Shown: positions 1 through 6,904, numbered from the stretch's first letter. The stretch is 6,904 nt of DNA from F23-B02 sp963640555 (GCA_963640555.1 CAVHZB010000096.1:1-6904), one strand, 5' to 3'. Notes: generated by a model not told the origin, from the sequence alone. Numbers and translations are program-made.

Positions 1-486
1 GGAGTCGTTGTACGCCGAGGATACATAGTCGGTGTTGCTGTTTATCCGCTTGCCGCTGCAGTAAATGCTCTGCACCTCAAACGACAGGCGTTCGCCGCCG
101 TCCATGTTGAGCAGTATATCAATCCTGCTGAGCTTGCCGGGGAGCGTCACCTCATAGCTCGTGTAGTATTCGTTGTCGTTCGGTCTTATGAAATGCTCCT
201 TGAGGAAGTCTGCGTTCTTGTTGGAGCTGCCGTTCCACGACATATCAAAGCGCTCGCTTTTTTCGCTCTGATAGCCGTTCTGACCCCGGTAATAGTAGTC
301 AAAGTACAGAATGTTCACCGCGTCCCTGTCCATGCTCGTCGAGTCGCAGGGATTGCTGACCTTGATATTTACCGTGTATACATACTCGCTCACGCCGCCG
401 TCGGCAAGCGCAGGGTGAGCCGCGGCAAGGGACAGCGCAAGGCACGCGGCGCACAGGAGCGCAGTCGTTTTTTTCATCCTTTTCAC
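1..486 (-). CDS. N-terminal part of a secreted protein with signal peptide, unknown function (3' end outside window)
   Basis: 162 codons are visible and the frame runs open off the window's low-coordinate edge. GTG at 486 is the preferred start because AGGGAG (500-495) lies 8 nt upstream; the in-frame ATG at 477 has only an AAAAGG directly abutting it. Either way the protein begins with a typical signal peptide: basic n-region (KRMKK), hydrophobic core (TALLCAACLALSLAAA) and a cleavage site after HPALA. The mature part begins DGGVSEYVYTVNIKVSN and is rich in short beta-type segments (VNILYFDYYYRG, YEVTLPGKLSRIDILLN, LSFEVQSIYCSG). This pattern is faintly like the PLAT/LH2 beta-sandwich family (early Y-x-V-x-I-K strand, later LGxLxxIxIxxDxxG-like strand), but I cannot confirm it. 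It follows the giant gene's stop by 3 nt, so it belongs to the same operon and is probably translationally coupled. Whether it has a C-terminal anchor like its neighbours cannot be seen. Confidence 0.9.
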   Translation of the reverse strand, partial: MKRMKKTTALLCAACLALSLAAAHPALADGGVSEYVYTVNIKVSNPCDSTSMDRDAVNILYFDYYYRGQNGYQSEKSERFDMSWNGSSNKNADFLKEHFIRPNDNEYYTSYEVTLPGKLSRIDILLNMDGGERLSFEVQSIYCSGKRINSNTDYVSSAYNDS

Positions 487-489
487 GGC

Positions 490-3400
490 TCACGCTCCCT
501 TCATATAAACATCGTACGCCACGAATTCGCGGCTGAGCGCGTTCATGTCGACCTTGCGGTCCTCTCTGACGGCGTTATCGGTGCGGCTTGCATAGAGATA
601 CACTCTGTTGTCCGTTATATGGTCGCCGCCGTCGGTCACTGCCACCGCGCCTTCGTTGAGGTTAACGCGGTTCCCGTTGACATCGAGGACATGCTCCCAT
701 GTGTTGTAATCGTCGTTTATCATGCCGTAATCGGCGCAGGCAAGACCGAGCTTTGCGATCGTATAGGCGGTGTCCTTGGTCGCGGTCGTGGTGTAATACA
801 GATAAATCTGCTTACCGCCGCTGCCCGAGTTGAGGGACACGGCCTTCGTTCCGTCGGCGCCCTCGACCGAGGTGTATTCATCGCGCGCGCTTTCGTATAC
901 GATGCCGTTTACGGTGATCGTTTTCTGATGCGGCTGACCGACGGTCAGGACTATATCCCTGACTGCCTTTCGCGCAACGCCCTTAGTGACCTCGGATCTT
1001 GTCAGGGTGTATCTCGAGTAGCCGATATAGATATACTCGCCGCCCGTGCCGTGGTTTATATCAAGATCCACGCAGATATTGCAGCCGAGGCTTAAGAGAT
1101 TTGCCTGAGCCTCCTTTGCCGTTTTGCCGTGTCCGATATATATCGCGCCCATCATCGTCGCCGTATCCTCATAGCTCATGTGGATAAAGCTCGACACATT
1201 TACATCGCCGTAAAGCTCGCTGTATGCGCCGGAGTCATCGAGCGTCAGCGACATGGTCGTCGCACAGTTTGACTCAAAAACATCGGAGCTCACGCTGATG
1301 CCCGTCAGCGGCATACCGGGGTTCGTTCCGGCTGCGGTCGTGTAGTAAAGATAATACGAGCCCTTGGGGTCGGGTATCATGTCGCCGGCCTTTATATAGG
1401 TCACCTTGCCGAGCTGTATCGTCGGAGGCACGCTCGTTTTGTCGGTGACATATCGTATTATGCCCGTGATGGCATCCGACTGCACATTCGTTCTCGTCAC
1501 ACCTATGTACGACACCGTTTCCGGCTTGGCAGAGGCATTTCCGTAGAAGCTCTGCGAGCTGTCGACCGCTATGTTTGCCTGAATTATCTCGTCGGTACAC
1601 TGCGACAGGAGGTTCTGGATGCAGTAGTCGCTGCCGGAGGCCTTCAGGAGGGTCTTCATCTCGTCGGTGTACTCGGAAAGCGAGCTGCCGGCTGCCTTGC
1701 TCGGGGTGAAGGTCGAAACGCTGATCGAGGAGATGTATTTTCCCTGCTGCGGCGCAGCCGTGCGCTGGTAGATATACACCGGCGTGAGGCTCTTTCCGTT
1801 CTGGATATACTTCGAGTTGTTCGTCTGATAGCCGAGGTTGTGCGCCTCCGTGCGGTTCGGGGTCTTGAAGTCCTGAACGCTCACGAAGCCTTCGGGGGTC
1901 TCGCTGTCGGACGATACGACTATATCGTCCACCGTAAGGGGCGTTCCGCCCTCAACCGGACCGAGAACATATATGCCCTTGCCGCGCGCACCGCTGCTCG
2001 ACCACGAGACATCCTCGTAGTCCTCGGGCACAAGCTCCACTGTCATGTCGAGCTGTTCTATGCCCGTCAGATAGCCGCTGCCGCTGGCAAACTGATAGGA
2101 ATGAGTTTCGTAAATACCGCGCATATAATACTTTGCCGCGCTGCCGCCGCTGACCAGATACGGCAGCTCGAACATGACATCGCACACCGCGTATGCGCCG
2201 TTTGAGGCCGTCCCGAGGAAAACGGGAACGGAATAATTGCCCGGAGCGGAGGTATACGACCTTATGCCGTATATGGCTCTGTACGGATTGTGCGTGGTGG
2301 TATAGCAGATATAGGTCTCCACATTTGTCGCCCAGCGCTCCTCCGACACCATGCCGTGCACATCCGAGGGGAGCTTTATCTTAGCCGCATGGGTCAGGCT
2401 CAGGTCAAATTTCTGAAGCTTTAACGCCTTGATATAATCGTCTGCCGAGTTTCCCAGCTCTCCGCTTCCGTTGCCCGCAACGAGAACGATGCCGGATATA
2501 TACTCCTCGCCGCTTGTGTATGCAACGGAGGGCTTGAAATACAGATACACGCCCTTGTCGTTCCAGTGCTCGTTTGTCTGCGAACGGTGATGCCTTTCAA
2601 CGGTGTTGTCGATCTCGCTGCCGATATTCAGGTTGTATGCGTTGCCGCCGCAGAACAGGTTTATGGGCTCATAGCCCTCCGGTATATCGTCGAGCGAATA
2701 CTTTACCAATAGGTCTGCAAGTATGGGAGAGCCCGCCGACTTATACGAGGTATAGTAGAGCGTATCGCCCGTCGGGGTCGTTCCGCAGGCGGTGTATGAG
2801 GCGCTGCCGTAAAGGAAGGAAGCCGAGCTGTTTCTCGCGGCTATTCTTATATCCGTCACGGCGTCGGACGCGTTCGTCGTCGTGGTGTAGCCCAGATAGG
2901 TGTATTTCTTCAGCGATGCGGTGACGGGGGTCAGGTTCACATCCAGAACATTGTAGCCGGCCTTGGTGAGCGCCGCCTTTGCCGCAGTCTCGGAGCTTTC
3001 GACGGAAAGGGAGAGCTTCGAGATATACTGACCGTCGGTCTTGACCTCGGTACCGTCGGTATCGGGCTCCTGCTCCTCGCCCTCGTTTATTATCTTGCTC
3101 GTTGTGCGGCAGAACATGTAGACCGCGCAGGAATCCGAGCGCGAATTTGCGTTGAGGTTCGCAGCTCCCACCTCGCCGAAGCACTTGACTGCCTTATAGC
3201 CCTGAGGCACGGCGTTGTCGTCATACTGCACCGTTATGAGATCGTCCAGCTGCGAGGACTGTATAGGCTCTCCCGCGTGGCTGCTTTTAGTCGTATAAAG
3301 GGCGTTCCAGCGTCTGGCGTTGCCGCCGTTTATATTGGCGGGGCTGCCGTTTTGCTCCACGGCGTCGTATCTTATGTATCTGTTGTCGGCAACATCGAAC

Positions 3401-5099
3401 ATGACCGCCGGAATGGGTGTAAACTCCTCCTCGTCGTCATCATGGAGGCTGTCCCATATATACTTTATGAGCAGCGCGATGACTATGATGATCATTGCAG
3501 CGAATGCAATGTAGCTGAGCACTATCACCGCGCAGCCGAGCACACCGAATATCGTGCCCAAGGCGCCTGCTCCTATGCCCGCGCAGCAGACGGCCCACAT
3601 GCTCACCGAGCCCGTGAAGGCCGCCGTGAAGACTATCGAGCCGATAGCAGAGGTCACCAGCTGGGTGATGATGAAGGCGAGACCGATCACGCTGCTGGCT
3701 ATGCCGACCATCGTCTGGGCCTTTGAGAGGAAATTATCGACACCGTCGGGCGTGGTCAGGGTATTGTATATCTGACCTGCGGAGTTTGCCCTGTATGCGT
3801 CCTTGGTAACGGCGACCTGCTGCTCAAAGGCCGTCTGATCGGTGCCGACCCAGATGGACATGCTGTCCGTGCCGATCTGTGAGGATATCTCCTCTCTTAT
3901 CGCCTTTGCCTGCTTTTCGGCCTCGTCGATAAGCTCGGAGCCGTTTATCAGGTAGATGGCTGAGAAGGCCACGCCGCACAGGCGCATCATCGCAAGCTGC
4001 CCGTCGGTAAGACTGTCAACGAGCGGGTATATCTTTCTCAGATTTGCCGACTCGTCATAGGACGAGTTTCCGAGCGCAACTATGTAGTCGCCCAGGCNNN
4101 NNNNNNNTCGCCAAGGCGCGTCGTATCGTCGTAGGAATACTGATTGAGCATATCGTAGGCTGCAAGAAACAGCGCATCTCCGTCCTCGGTCTCGATCTCA
4201 CCGCCGCCGGATACGGCATCAACGGTCTGCTCGTCGGGCTCCGTCTCGCTCTCGTCGGAAACGCTCGTCTCCACCTTGCCGCCGGAGGCCGCATAGCGCT
4301 CTGCCGCCGCGGTGTAGCTCTGAGCGAAGGACTGGAGACTGTCTGTGAGCTCCTTTGCAAGGACCTTGTACTGGCTGTCGAGCTTGTTGTCGTTATCGCC
4401 GGCGGCAAGCTCGGACTGCACCGTCGATGTCGAGACCCTCGACGCCCAGTTATCCTCGCCGTAGTCGGCAACGCCCGGTACGAGCGCATTGCAGAAGGCG
4501 GACACCACCGAGGTGTTTGCGCGCGCAAGCAGCTTCTTGACGAAATCGGCGTTGCAGCTGCCGCTGACCATATAGTCGCCGAGCTTTATGCCGTTTAGCT
4601 CATCTATATGATAGCTGTTGAGTATCTTGACGGCGGCGATGGCAGCGGGGCTTCCCTCGCTGTAATTGTCGGCGAACTCGTTTATCGCGTCGTTTATCTC
4701 GGTGGGGATATTCCCGAGCTTCTCCATCGCTCTTTCGGCGACATCGCTGTAGGTGCAGTACTGATAGCCGCTGTTCATCTGCAAAAGCGATATATCAGTT
4801 ATCGCTTCGTCCGGGTCGGTCGTGGTCTTATAGCCGACGATGTATATCCCGTTATCCGTGCTGTCACCGCTTTCGGTGCGGTTTATATTGCTCTTAACGG
4901 CGATATAGCCCGCCGCCTCACAGCTTTTTATGGCCTCGGCGAGACTGCTGCCGCTGAAGACCTGGACCTCGGAAATGTATTTCGAGTCGTTTTCGACCGT
5001 TACCGCCACTGCGTTTCCGACATCCGTAAATATGATCGCAAACACCAGCAGCAGGCATATCGAGGCGGTGATAAAATGAAGTCTTTTGCTTTCGGTCAT
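490..5099 (-). CDS. Giant multi-module membrane protein with MABP-like beta-prism repeats (interrupted by N gap)
   Basis: Read as one gene after collapsing the assembly gap, this is a 1529-residue protein. As printed it falls into two pieces: 4108-5099, and the open frame from the gap down to 490. The ATG at 5099 overlaps the upstream TGA (ATGA) and has AAGGAGG 10 nt upstream. Layout: residues 8-23 hydrophobic signal or anchor; about 38-107 a first repeat module ending in IYIVGYKTTTDPDEAITDI; about 110-455 mostly helical, with an acidic linker at 277-307; 458-541 strongly hydrophobic, three or four membrane helices ending in KYIWDSLHDDDEEEF; 560-1500 repeated beta modules built from motifs such as IYLYYTTT, PLTGISV, P-E-G-Y and A-x-N-L-N. 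The tail has no anchor. The modules resemble the MABP (MVB12-associated beta-prism) domain, whose eukaryotic members bind membranes; that match is from remembered consensus, not a search. No catalytic motif is seen. Function is unknown; a surface or membrane-interacting role is inferred. Confidence 0.85.
495..500 (-). promoter_or_regulatory. Ribosome binding site deciding a GTG start
   Basis: AGGGAG on the coding strand overlaps the last codons of the giant gene and lies 8 nt before GTG 486, with the TGA stop (492-490) in between. It supports the GTG over the ATG at 477. Confidence 0.7.
583..3390 (-). repeat. Array of MABP-like beta-prism repeat modules in the giant protein
   Basis: Two diverged unit types alternate here (numbering of the joined 1529-residue protein). 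Type I starts [EKQ]YIS, continues through an A-rich helix-like stretch and a GY, and ends in YIGYTTT...A[IV]T-x-I: about 684-747, 859-943, 1114-1211 and 1299-1376, with an earlier copy at 38-107. Type II runs [VLA]DD[LI]-x-V, then P-x-G-[YF], then A-x-N-L and a final VYLY/VYIY strand: about 611-660, 787-849, 1050-1107 and a weaker one at 1442-1500. Further single strands such as YYLYYTTA (1242) and IYLYYTTT (1425) fill the gaps. The motif order, N-L-N followed by [IV]Y[LI]x[YR] and then a [PA]-[LI]-T-[DG]-I strand, is that of MABP beta-prisms. Copies are far apart in sequence, so this is an old protein repeat and not a DNA-level tandem repeat. Confidence 0.65.
3457..3708 (-). other. Central membrane-helix cluster of the giant protein
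   Basis: Residues about 458-541 of the joined protein are almost continuously hydrophobic and rich in Gly, Ala and Ser (GIASSVIGLAFIITQLVTSA, then GAGALGTIFGVLGCAVIVLS, then IAFAAMIIIVIALLIKYIW). That is length for three or four helices. A single Lys-Tyr-Ile-Trp interface and an acidic DDDEEE cluster follow the last helix. The helix count is estimated by eye. Confidence 0.75.
4088..4117. repeat. Near-identical 10-nt contig ends flanking the N gap
   Basis: The two copies, 4088-4097 and 4108-4117, differ only at 4093 (c) versus 4113 (a). On the coding strand this is the third base of a Leu codon, CTG versus CTT, so both copies encode the same Leu-Gly(-Asp). A synonymous difference fits two strain variants in a mixed population, or an end-of-contig error, better than a genuine tandem duplication in the gene. 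Confidence 0.8.
4098..4107. other. Assembly gap (10 Ns), probably of negative true length
   Basis: Ten Ns mark a scaffold join inside the giant gene. The bases immediately left (4088-4097, tcgcccaggc) and right (4108-4117, tcgccaaggc) match at 9 of 10 positions. Removing the Ns and one copy (20 nt) brings the frame of the 5' piece, which starts at 5099, into register with the 3' piece ending at 490: the two differ by 2 modulo 3 as printed and by 0 after removal. The joined protein reads DDTTRLGDYIVALGNSS across the junction. The simplest reading is two overlapping contigs that the assembler failed to merge. Confidence 0.95.
4779..4988 (-). repeat. Isolated N-terminal type I beta module of the giant protein
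   Basis: Residues about 38-107 read KYISEVQVFSGSSLAEAIKS, then EAAGY, then NIN, then IYIVGYKTTTDPDEAITDI. They line up with residues 684-747 (QYISKLSLSV..., AGY, VNL, YLGYTTTTNASDAVTDI) without large gaps. One module therefore precedes the helical and membrane regions and the rest follow them. Confidence 0.7.
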
Positions 5100-6565
5100 A
5101 TTTTCTCCGCCTCCTTTTTCTTTTTTCCGCGCCTTATGACGAACACCGCGAAAACGGCGATCGCCGCCGCGCAGGCGCAGACATAGGCTATATCTCCGCC
5201 GCCTATGACGGATGCCACTGCGCGGATATTATCCTGACTGAGCTCCGAGGATATGAGCTTATCCTGCGAAAAGCCCTCGTCAAAGCCGATATAATTTGTG
5301 TACTGGAACTTGTCTATGCCCTTTATTGCAAGCCGCGAGCCCGTTGAGGTCGAGCACAGCAGAATGGACGAGCCCTCGTAAAAGCCGCCGCAGTACAGAT
5401 AGGCGGTGGATGCCGTTCCGTCCTGGAGACAGAGGTCGTTTGCCCTTCCGTTTACGCTGTTGTCCCTTACAATGAGCTTTCCGGAGGCGTTTATGTCGTT
5501 CATGCTGTCAACATATATGCCGCCGCCGTGCTTTGCGGCGGTATTATAGCGGTACTCACCGCCGACCACAAAGACCCTGTCGGCGTTTATATACAGCGCT
5601 CCGCCGTTTCTTGCCGAGCTGTTGTAATACATCCGGCAGCCCTTAAGATATGTGCCGGAGCCCGAATCGCAGTAAACCGCGCCGCCGTCATCCTCTGCCG
5701 TGCTGTTGAGCGAAAACAGGCTTTCGCTTATTTCCGCCGATGCCGATCCGGCAAGGCATACCGCCCCGCCGAGCTCATCGCAGCTGTTGGAGTAGAACGA
5801 GGATGAGGAGACCTTCAGGCTCCCGCCGTAGGTGTAGACGGCGCCGCCGTCATCCTCGGCGTAATTTCCCTCGAAGACTGCATTGCTCACGGTAACGGTC
5901 GCCGCGTTTGAGTATATCGCGCCGCCGCAGCACTCGCCGGACGCGTCGTAGGTGCGGTTGCCGTAGAACGAGCCGCCGTTTACCTTGAGCACCGCGCCCG
6001 AGCCGAAGGCGCTGATAGCGCCGCCGTCGTCGGTGGACACGCAGTTGAGTATCGTGCCGCCGTTAAAATTGAGCTCGGCCTTGTCCATGACGACGATGCC
6101 GCCGCCGCGCGTGGTGCTTGCGCCGTTCCGGATGGCGCCGCCCTTAAAGAGCTTTGACACCGTGTACTCGCCGGAGCCCGAATCGACGATCGTCATGCGG
6201 GAGTTAACGCATATGACCTCGCCTCTGGAGACAGGGGACGAAAGCCCCCTGTCTATGCAGAATCCGTTGAGGTCGAGCGTCAGCATTTCGGCGCCGGAGT
6301 AGCTCAGCGCGCCGTTTTGAAAGCCCGTGCCGCTGCCGAAGGAGCCGTCCGAGGCTATCCAGCTCTGCCGGAGGGTGAAGGTGACCTCGCTGCTGTTTCC
6401 CAGCTCGCAGGCTCTGCTCCACGCCTCCTCAAAGGAGCCGTAATCGGTATCGGTGCCGCCTGAGCTGACCGTTGCGCAGACATCATTGTCGGCGAGGGAC
6501 GGGACGCACAGCGCCGCGCACAGCATAAGTGCCAGTGCAAGAGCTATGATTTTTCTAAGTTTCAT
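5096..6565 (-). CDS. Secreted right-handed beta-helix (Pmp-like repeat) surface protein with C-terminal membrane anchor
   Basis: A 489-residue protein starting at the ATG at 6565. An in-frame ATG at 6574 abuts the AAGGA Shine-Dalgarno (6579-6575) with no spacer, whereas 6565 has 9 nt, so 6565 is preferred. Residues 1-26 are a signal peptide (MKLRKIIALAL..., cleavage probably after PSLA). From about residue 142 to 350 there are nine GG[AG][IVL] motifs (about 142, 154, 181, 214, 240, 266, 294, 321, 347), mostly 26-28 residues apart, with FxxN-type motifs between them (FYGN, FEGN, FYSN, FSLN, MYYN). This is the repeat signature of right-handed parallel beta-helices seen in chlamydial Pmp proteins and many adhesin-like proteins. 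Residues about 458-477 form one hydrophobic helix followed by RRGKKKK, a type I membrane anchor; no LPxTG. No polysaccharide-lyase catalytic residues are recognisable, so a structural or adhesive surface role is more likely than an enzyme. Its TGA overlaps the next gene's ATG. Confidence 0.93.
   Translation of the reverse strand: MKLRKIIALALALMLCAALCVPSLADNDVCATVSSGGTDTDYGSFEEAWSRACELGNSSEVTFTLRQSWIASDGSFGSGTGFQNGALSYSGAEMLTLDLNGFCIDRGLSSPVSRGEVICVNSRMTIVDSGSGEYTVSKLFKGGAIRNGASTTRGGGIVVMDKAELNFNGGTILNCVSTDDGGAISAFGSGAVLKVNGGSFYGNRTYDASGECCGGAIYSNAATVTVSNAVFEGNYAEDDGGAVYTYGGSLKVSSSSFYSNSCDELGGAVCLAGSASAEISESLFSLNSTAEDDGGAVYCDSGSGTYLKGCRMYYNSSARNGGALYINADRVFVVGGEYRYNTAAKHGGGIYVDSMNDINASGKLIVRDNSVNGRANDLCLQDGTASTAYLYCGGFYEGSSILLCSTSTGSRLAIKGIDKFQYTNYIGFDEGFSQDKLISSELSQDNIRAVASVIGGGDIAYVCACAAAIAVFAVFVIRRGKKKKEAEKI
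5110..5116 (-). promoter_or_regulatory. Ribosome binding site of the giant gene
   Basis: AAGGAGG on the coding strand, 10 nt before the ATG at 5099, lying inside the last codons (K-K-E-A) of the beta-helix gene. A second GGAG (5108-5105) is 5 nt before the ATG. Together with the ATGA stop/start overlap at 5099-5096 this indicates translational coupling. Confidence 0.85.
5516..6142 (-). repeat. Beta-helix repeat region (nine GG[AG][IVL] units)
   Basis: Protein residues about 142-350 of the beta-helix gene. Consecutive units are 26-33 residues apart after the first pair, with examples FEGNYAEDDGGAVY, FYSNSCDELGGAV and FSLNSTAEDDGGAVY. On the plus strand the DNA shows recurring gccgccg blocks, which are the Gly-Gly-Ala codons. 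Confidence 0.85.
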
Positions 6566-6574
6566 CAGAATCAT

Positions 6575-6579
6575 TCCTT
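6575..6579 (-). promoter_or_regulatory. Ribosome binding site of the beta-helix gene
   Basis: AAGGA on the coding strand, 9 nt before the ATG at 6565 and directly touching the ATG at 6574. The spacing decides for the downstream start. The whole intergenic stretch (6566-6599) is 34 nt and shows no hairpin or promoter-like motif. Confidence 0.75.
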
Positions 6580-6599
6580 ATGCGGATCCTGTGCAGCTG

Positions 6600-6904
6600 T
6601 CAGACCTCTTCGCCCTGAGCCTTTTTCTTCTTTACTCCGACACCGGCGAAGAAGGCCGCGATGCCGACGACGGCTGCCGCCGCAACGCTTATGAGTATGT
6701 GGCTGCTGTGTGAGAACACGCTGCCTGCAAAGGCATTTTCGTCCACATTGTAGAACATGTAGATGCCGCCCATGCCGTCGGCGTAGGTGTAGCCGAGCTG
6801 CTTATTGGTGAGGTTCTGGGCGACATTTTCGCCGAACATGGAAAGCGCATTGCTGCTGCCCTTGGGAATGTCGCTGCTTTCGTACCTCACGACGGGCACG
6901 GTCG
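6600..6904 (-). CDS. C-terminal end of a membrane-anchored protein with an MABP-like module (5' end outside window)
   Basis: The frame is open to the window edge and ends at TGA (6602-6600), giving about 100 visible residues; the true start lies upstream. Counting from the Val at 6899, residues 3-53 read like one beta-prism half-module: a D-I-P-K-G turn, then NVAQNL, then the strand GGIYMFY. The same order (P-x-G, A-x-N-L, [IV]-Y-[LIM]-x-[YF]) recurs in the giant protein two genes downstream. Residues 66-89 form one hydrophobic helix (ILISVAAAAVVGIAAFFAG), followed by KKKK and a short AQGEEV tail. This fits a type I membrane protein with its bulk outside the cell and a cytoplasmic basic stop-transfer tail. 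There is no LPxTG sortase motif. It sits 34 nt upstream of the beta-helix gene and presumably in the same operon. The ectodomain is unknown because it is outside the window. The GTG at 6899 is not a credible start: the frame continues upstream and it lies mid-domain. Confidence 0.85.
   Translation of the reverse strand, partial: TVPVVRYESSDIPKGSSNALSMFGENVAQNLTNKQLGYTYADGMGGIYMFYNVDENAFAGSVFSHSSHILISVAAAAVVGIAAFFAGVGVKKKKAQGEEV

Noticed and set aside
193..1095. Long open frame on the plus strand (300 codons)
   Set aside because: It spans the junction of two well-supported minus-strand genes, has no ribosome binding site, and its translation has no domain-like pattern; it is a shadow of GC-biased coding DNA.
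490..3990. A separate gene starting at the ATG at 3990
   Set aside because: No Shine-Dalgarno precedes it, the frame is open upstream to the gap (LGDYIVALGNSSYDESANL...), and it joins in frame to the 5' piece once the contig overlap is collapsed.
4080..5099. A complete 339-residue protein ending just past the gap
   Set aside because: Its stop is reached only by reading through the ten Ns in an arbitrary frame; the end is an artefact of the gap length.
5101..5130. T/C-rich stretch as a possible terminator
   Set aside because: It encodes the KKKKEAEKI tail and contains the next gene's ribosome binding site; no stable hairpin precedes it.
4044..5186. Two plus-strand open frames (4044-4598, through the Ns, and 4608-5186)
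   Set aside because: Both lie antisense to the giant gene, which has a signal/anchor, a ribosome binding site and recognisable repeats; the first also depends on translating Ns.
6566..6574. ATG at 6574 as start of the beta-helix gene
   Set aside because: It touches the AAGGA with no spacer, while the ATG at 6565 has a normal 9-nt spacer and gives a typical signal peptide.
1..6904. Mobile element, CRISPR, tRNA/rRNA, phage or diversity-generating element
   Set aside because: No inverted terminal repeats, transposase, spaced direct repeats, structural RNA or reverse transcriptase signature was seen; the protein repeats are too diverged at DNA level to be a tandem array.

Overview
The window looks like a piece of a chromosome or metagenome bin from a Gram-positive gut-type Clostridia (Oscillospiraceae/Ruminococcaceae-like). 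This is an inference from strong AGGAGG-type ribosome binding sites, Gram-positive signal peptides, moderately GC-rich coding DNA and C-terminal membrane anchors ending in KKKK. No marker gene is present to fix the taxonomy. A run of ten Ns (4098-4107) shows that it comes from a draft assembly.

Every supportable gene lies on the minus strand, so transcription runs from high to low coordinates. The order is: (1) the 3' end of a gene for a membrane-anchored protein with a beta-prism-like module (6600-6904, start outside the window); (2) a secreted right-handed beta-helix protein with Pmp-like GGA[I/V/L] and FxxN repeats and a C-terminal membrane anchor (5096-6565); (3) a giant membrane protein (490-5099) with an N-terminal signal/anchor, a helical region, a cluster of hydrophobic helices and about 1000 residues of repeated modules resembling the MABP (MVB12-associated beta-prism) domain; (4) the 5' part of a gene for a secreted protein with a signal peptide (1-486, end outside the window). 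Spacings are 34 nt, a 4-nt ATGA overlap and 3 nt. There is no room for internal promoters or terminators between genes, so this is almost certainly one operon with translational coupling.

The main structural result concerns the N gap. It splits the giant gene into two reading frames, but the two contig ends flanking the Ns are nearly identical over 10 bases (4088-4097 and 4108-4117, one mismatch). Collapsing this overlap removes 20 nt and restores one uninterrupted frame of 1529 residues. The single mismatch is a synonymous Leu codon change (CTT/CTG). The gap is therefore probably an assembly artefact and not missing sequence.

Taken together the operon encodes a set of exported, beta-rich surface proteins: two end in a single helix plus KKKK, one is anchored by internal helices, and one has a signal peptide and an unseen C-terminus. 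None shows an enzymatic motif. A role in surface display, adhesion or membrane/host interaction is plausible but is inference. No RNA gene, mobile element, CRISPR array, promoter or terminator was seen.
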